Source of the DNA: a virus
DNA: 23,517 nt
Strand: one strand, 5' to 3'
Virus record (IMG/VR): IMGVR_UViG_3300025818_000197
Location: 1-23,517 of that record
Below, piece after piece: positions 21,302 through 23,517 of this stretch. A program made the position numbers and the translations under genes. A model generated the notes under the pieces. That model saw only the letters and a list, made by a program, of their open reading frames with translations, was not told where the DNA came from and did no database searches. Within the stretch, counting starts at the first letter, position 1. Every line of letters starts with the position of its first letter.

Positions 21302-21311
21302 TGTGATCACA
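21302..21311. promoter_or_regulatory. Palindromic site 2 of 3 (TGTGATCACA)
   Basis: Perfect 10-bp palindrome, 52 bp from site 1 (about five helical turns) and 33 bp from site 3 (about three turns). Confidence 0.6.
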
Positions 21312-21334
21312 TTACAGGCCTAGGGGTAAACTTT

Positions 21335-21344
21335 TGTGATCACA
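21335..21344. promoter_or_regulatory. Palindromic site 3 of 3 (TGTGATCACA)
   Basis: Perfect palindrome, extended here to 12 bp (TTGTGATCACAA). It is the copy closest to the leftward terminator and promoter. Confidence 0.6.
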
Positions 21345-21427
21345 AGAGGTAGGCACAAGGGGGTTGCGTGCATCCGCATATATGTACAATGTGACAAAAA
21401 ATTATCTCACTAAAATTTCACTAATGC

Positions 21428-21465
21428 AAAAAAATAGGCCCACCCAGTATGTACCTGAGTGAGCC
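21428..21465 (-). terminator. Leftward intrinsic terminator within the control region
   Basis: In the leftward RNA an 11-bp stem forms between 21465-21455 and 21447-21437, with two G-U wobbles and a 7-nt loop, followed by TA and seven T. On the plus strand the wobbles become C-A mismatches and no T-run follows, so it is directional. It lies about 100-135 nt downstream of the perfect leftward promoter. Confidence 0.8.
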
Positions 21466-21485
21466 AAAGGAGAAAACGAAAGTGT

Positions 21486-21562
21486 CCTTAGGGTATACTA
21501 TAGACAAATAACTAATTATGATTATTCATACTTATACTTATACTATAGCCCATCCCTAAGGG
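21486..21562. repeat. Inverted repeat CCTTAGGG ... CCCTAAGG with internal direct repeat
   Basis: CCTTAGGG at 21486-21493 and CCCTAAGG at 21554-21561 are perfect complements. Just inside each arm lies a copy of TATACTATAG on the plus strand. Together they frame the short leftward transcript. Confidence 0.55.
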
Positions 21563-21569
21563 ATAATTC

Positions 21570-21598
21570 ATTATACCACTGTTTTACACATCTGTCAA
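21570..21598 (-). promoter_or_regulatory. Perfect-consensus leftward sigma70 promoter
   Basis: TTGACA (21593-21598), a 17-nt spacer and TATAAT (21570-21575), all twelve positions consensus, plus TGG before the -10 box (extended -10). It is expected to be read very strongly by host RNA polymerase immediately after DNA entry. Confidence 0.9.
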
Positions 21599-21647
21599 CA
21601 ATAAAATGTAAAAAATTATATTTTTTTGAAAAATGTTGTAAAAGTGC

Positions 21648-21676
21648 TTGACAAACAAAACGAATCATGCTACTAT
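21648..21676 (+). promoter_or_regulatory. Rightward sigma70 promoter for the small terminase gene
   Basis: TTGACA (21648-21653), a 17-nt spacer and TACTAT (21671-21676), with TGC before the -10 box. An A/T-rich tract lies just upstream (21608-21633), like an UP element. The transcript would start near 21683, about 30 nt before the ATG at 21713. Confidence 0.75.
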
Positions 21677-21712
21677 TCAAATCAGTTGTATGAAAAAGAG
21701 GATTTATACTAT

Positions 21713-22243
21713 ATGCCATTATTTACAATGAGCCAACTAAAAGGTCCGAATGGCAAGTGTAGAACTAAAAGTTTATTCTATGAGTTGTCATACTATGACA
21801 CCACTGATGTTATCTTCACAACAAAAGAACATGACATAACAGTCAAAGATAAACTTTACGTGTCCTTACAACAGTTATTCATAAAGATGGTTCCAAATGA
21901 CCCGACTGAGTATGAGTTTGCTCAGGCGGTTTTTGGTTCTTGGAACGTGTGGAAAGGTATATCCGAAGCTCCACAAATAAAACCTTTTGTCAACCACTGG
22001 CGTAACGAAGTAGTTGTCAAAGTTAAATCACAAGCGATTCAAGCTATAGCTGAAGAGATGAAGTCTAACGGAAGAAGCTCGTTCTCTGCAGCTAAACTTC
22101 TATTGGATAAAGGTTGGTTAGATAACGATACAGCCTCACAAGCTAAAAAGAAGTTACAGGCTAAAGAACAAGAAGAACAAGATAAACAAGCATTGTCACT
22201 ATTACAGAACGATGCACAACGATTAGGATTGAAGGTTAACTAA
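21713..22243 (+). CDS. Probable terminase small subunit
   Basis: The frame is open from 21626, but that stretch contains the promoter. The ATG at 21713 (MPLFTMSQLKGPNGKCRTKS) has AGAGGA upstream and is the likely start, giving 176 residues. The centre (EFAQAVFGSWNVWKGISEAP, then VNHWRNEVVVKVKSQAIQAI and SSFSAAKLLLDKGWLD) fits the layout of small terminases of marine podoviruses: a W-rich helix, a WRxE helix and an AAKxLxxxGW segment. A coiled, charged C-terminus follows (KKKLQAKEQEEQDKQ). Small terminase recognises the packaging site and recruits the large subunit; the palindrome array upstream could be its target. The large subunit is not in the window. Confidence 0.6.
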   Translation: MPLFTMSQLKGPNGKCRTKSLFYELSYYDTTDVIFTTKEHDITVKDKLYVSLQQLFIKMVPNDPTEYEFAQAVFGSWNVWKGISEAPQIKPFVNHWRNEVVVKVKSQAIQAIAEEMKSNGRSSFSAAKLLLDKGWLDNDTASQAKKKLQAKEQEEQDKQALSLLQNDAQRLGLKVN

Positions 22244-22245
22244 GC

Positions 22246-22776
22246 ATGGCTAAGAAACCAACAGTAACTACAATCACTTCAGGTTTTGCCTCAGTTACAA
22301 CACTGAACGCTAACTACGAAGCATTGAGAGATGCTTTCGATAATACTATATCAAGAGACGGCAGCACACCCAACACGATGACTGCTGACTTTGACATGAA
22401 CAGTAACGACATTCTTAATGTCAAAAGTATTACAGATGCTACAGGTGCAGACATTGTAGCAGGAGCTAAGGCAAATGCTGACGCTGCAGCAGCAGCACTA
22501 GATGAGTTTACAGATTTATACTTAGGTGCAAAAACTGCAGACCCAACTGTTGATAATGATGGAGATGCACTACAAACAGGTGCGATCTATTACAATTCAG
22601 TAGATAAAATATTTAAAGTTTATAACGGTTCAAGTTTTGTTGTAGCTATAAATGTATCAACTCCTGTTTCTGTTTCAAACGGAGGTACAGGAGCAATCAA
22701 TGCTGCAGACGCTAGGCTAAACTTGAACGCAGAAGAAGCTGGTACTTCACTAGCTTTAGCAATCGCATTAGGCTAG
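22246..22776 (+). CDS. Short tail-fibre or appendage protein
   Basis: This 176-residue protein has a fibre-type N-terminus (TITSGFASVTTLNANYEALR, then TADFDMNSNDILNVKSI). A mid segment (FTDLYLGAKTADPTVDNDGD, then LQTGAIYYNSVDKIFKVYNG) recurs in phage fibre and appendage proteins of marine phages. The motif VSNGGTGAINAADARLNL near the end is typical of tail fibres just before the variable tip. It is much shorter than a full fibre and stops right after that motif, so it may be the adaptor part, with tip functions in the following genes. Confidence 0.75.
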   Translation: MAKKPTVTTITSGFASVTTLNANYEALRDAFDNTISRDGSTPNTMTADFDMNSNDILNVKSITDATGADIVAGAKANADAAAAALDEFTDLYLGAKTADPTVDNDGDALQTGAIYYNSVDKIFKVYNGSSFVVAINVSTPVSVSNGGTGAINAADARLNLNAEEAGTSLALAIALG

Positions 22777-22791
22777 TATAGGAGATTAAAA

Positions 22792-23241
22792 ATGGCTGAT
22801 AGCGCAGGTGTAACCCTTCAGGCAACAGTACTGCCTGATGAGATACAAAAAACTTTTTCGTCTACTATGACAGTAGCACCAGCAGACGGAAATGATAAAT
22901 GGTACTATAAACTAACAAGTGTAAGTAACGCTAGTACAGACCTTATGGCTGGTTACTTCACAGACTACACAGCAGTAGATGATGATACTGCTCCAACTGC
23001 TATTCATACTGCTGATAAAGTAAACTTTCTTTTTGTCAAAAACACTGACGCTGCTGAAAGCGTATACATTGTCTTAGACGGTGGTACAGCTTCTGCTAGT
23101 GAAGCTGATGGTATTACACTAGGGCCATCAGAAGGAATGGCTTTACGTTTACCAAACGCAACTGTTGGTAATATTCACGCTATCAGTTCTGCTGGTACAG
23201 TAACATGTATAGTATGCGCTTTACTTGACGATGTAGCGTAA
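22792..23241 (+). CDS. Probable virion surface protein (149 aa)
   Basis: AGGAG precedes the ATG. The sequence is beta-rich with low Lys/Arg content: LQATVLPDEIQKTFSSTMTV, then WYYKLTSVSNASTDLMAGYF and VNFLFVKNTDAAESVYIVLD. The pattern suggests a compact beta-sandwich like small decoration or fibre-tip proteins. It follows a short fibre protein and precedes another beta-rich protein, so it is probably part of a virion appendage module. No specific family is recognised. Confidence 0.55.
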   Translation: MADSAGVTLQATVLPDEIQKTFSSTMTVAPADGNDKWYYKLTSVSNASTDLMAGYFTDYTAVDDDTAPTAIHTADKVNFLFVKNTDAAESVYIVLDGGTASASEADGITLGPSEGMALRLPNATVGNIHAISSAGTVTCIVCALLDDVA

Positions 23242-23252
23242 GGTAGGTTCAA

Positions 23253-23517
23253 ATGCCTAACACATTTAAGAATTATACTAAATCGTCTGTAGGAACTACT
23301 GGTGATGTTGTATACTCAGTTCCATCAGGAACAACTTCTGTGATGATAGGGTGTAACGTATCAAACGTTGCATCCACACAGATCACTGCAGATGTCCTTA
23401 TGACTGGAATCCACATTGTTAAAAATGTTCCGATTCCTGCAGGATCAAGTATTTCTGTTTTAGATGGTAAGATAATTCTTGAAGCTGGAGATACTATAGT
23501 TGTAGAAAGCGATACAC
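23253..23517 (+). CDS. Probable virion protein, 3'-truncated by the window end
   Basis: AGG-type ribosome site before the ATG at 23253; 88 codons are visible and no stop is reached. The product (MPNTFKNYTKSSVGTTGDVV, then YSVPSGTTSVMIGCNVSNV and IPIPAGSSISVLDG-like sequence) is beta-rich with PSGTTSVMIG and PAGSS turns. I associate this pattern with small conserved structural proteins of marine podoviruses and myoviruses. Exact role unknown. Confidence 0.6.
   Translation, partial: MPNTFKNYTKSSVGTTGDVVYSVPSGTTSVMIGCNVSNVASTQITADVLMTGIHIVKNVPIPAGSSISVLDGKIILEAGDTIVVESDT

Larger units (their letters stand above)
21428..21563 (-). ncRNA. Predicted short leftward RNA (about 135 nt) from promoter to terminator
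   Basis: A transcript starting near 21563 and stopping at the terminator would be about 135 nt. It contains a 5' hairpin (ATCCC-TTA-GGGAT), a perfect 8-nt long-range pair CCTTAGGG/CCCTAAGG (21561-21554 with 21493-21486), a direct repeat CTATAGTATA, and the terminator hairpin. A 13-codon frame (MGYSISISMNNHN) exists but lacks a proper ribosome site. It could be a regulatory RNA or the attenuated leader of the leftward operon. Confidence 0.5.
20913..21712. other. Divergent control region between leftward and rightward transcription units
   Basis: This is an 800-nt AT-rich intergenic region. From left to right it holds an AT-rich stretch with TATAAA-like leftward -10 sequences but no good -35 (about 20960-21010); a GC-rich alternating repeat (21115-21155); three TGTGATCACA palindromes (21250-21344); a leftward intrinsic terminator (21428-21465); a long inverted repeat (21486-21562); a perfect leftward promoter (21570-21598); and a rightward promoter (21648-21676). 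The set is what one expects of an early control region, possibly also an origin or packaging site, since a probable small terminase gene is adjacent. Confidence 0.6.

Noticed and set aside
21626-21712. N-terminal extension of the small terminase
   Set aside because: It contains the -35 and -10 boxes of the promoter; the first ATG after a proper ribosome site is at 21713.

Overview
This window looks like part of the genome of a lytic, tailed marine podovirus infecting a Gram-negative host, probably a marine alphaproteobacterium. The evidence is a T7-style replication set (PolA-family polymerase, TOPRIM-helicase, FEN-type exonuclease, endonuclease I, a likely ssDNA-binding protein, a DUF3310/gp1.7-like protein), a cobalamin-dependent class II ribonucleotide reductase, a MazG-like protein, virion genes, and many tiny tightly packed overlapping genes. 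No integrase, lysogeny repressor, tRNA, CRISPR or phage RNA polymerase is visible. The recognisable promoters are all host sigma70-like (TTGACA with 16-17 nt spacers). From memory the gene set resembles HMO-2011-type podoviruses; this is an inference, not a search result.

Layout. (1) Positions 2-7394, rightward: the 3' end of a large virion protein, a second large virion protein, a GH19 lysin, a lipoprotein with the topology of a unimolecular spanin, then membrane and small basic proteins, ending at an intrinsic terminator at 7385-7410. (2) Positions 7409-20912, leftward: nucleotide metabolism (DUF3310, NrdJ, MazG), recombination and replication (endonuclease I, exonuclease, SSB-like protein, split DNA polymerase, primase/helicase), then about 5 kb of small early-type genes of mostly unknown function. 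(3) Positions 20179-20723: a stretch without ordinary genes but rich in inverted repeats. (4) Positions 20913-21712: an 800-nt divergent control region with a perfect-consensus leftward promoter, a leftward intrinsic terminator about 135 nt downstream of it, three copies of the palindrome TGTGATCACA, a GC-rich alternating repeat and a rightward promoter. (5) Positions 21713 to the end, rightward: a probable small terminase, a short fibre-like protein and two further virion-type proteins, the last cut by the window edge.

The most notable points are: a PolA-type DNA polymerase split into separate exonuclease and polymerase ORFs by an endonuclease VII-like HNH gene; a short, self-terminated leftward transcript unit in the control region; the helically phased palindrome array; a probable u-spanin next to an Rz-like membrane coiled coil and an EF-hand membrane protein; and a small protein whose motifs fit a diverged HhH-GPD DNA glycosylase fold.
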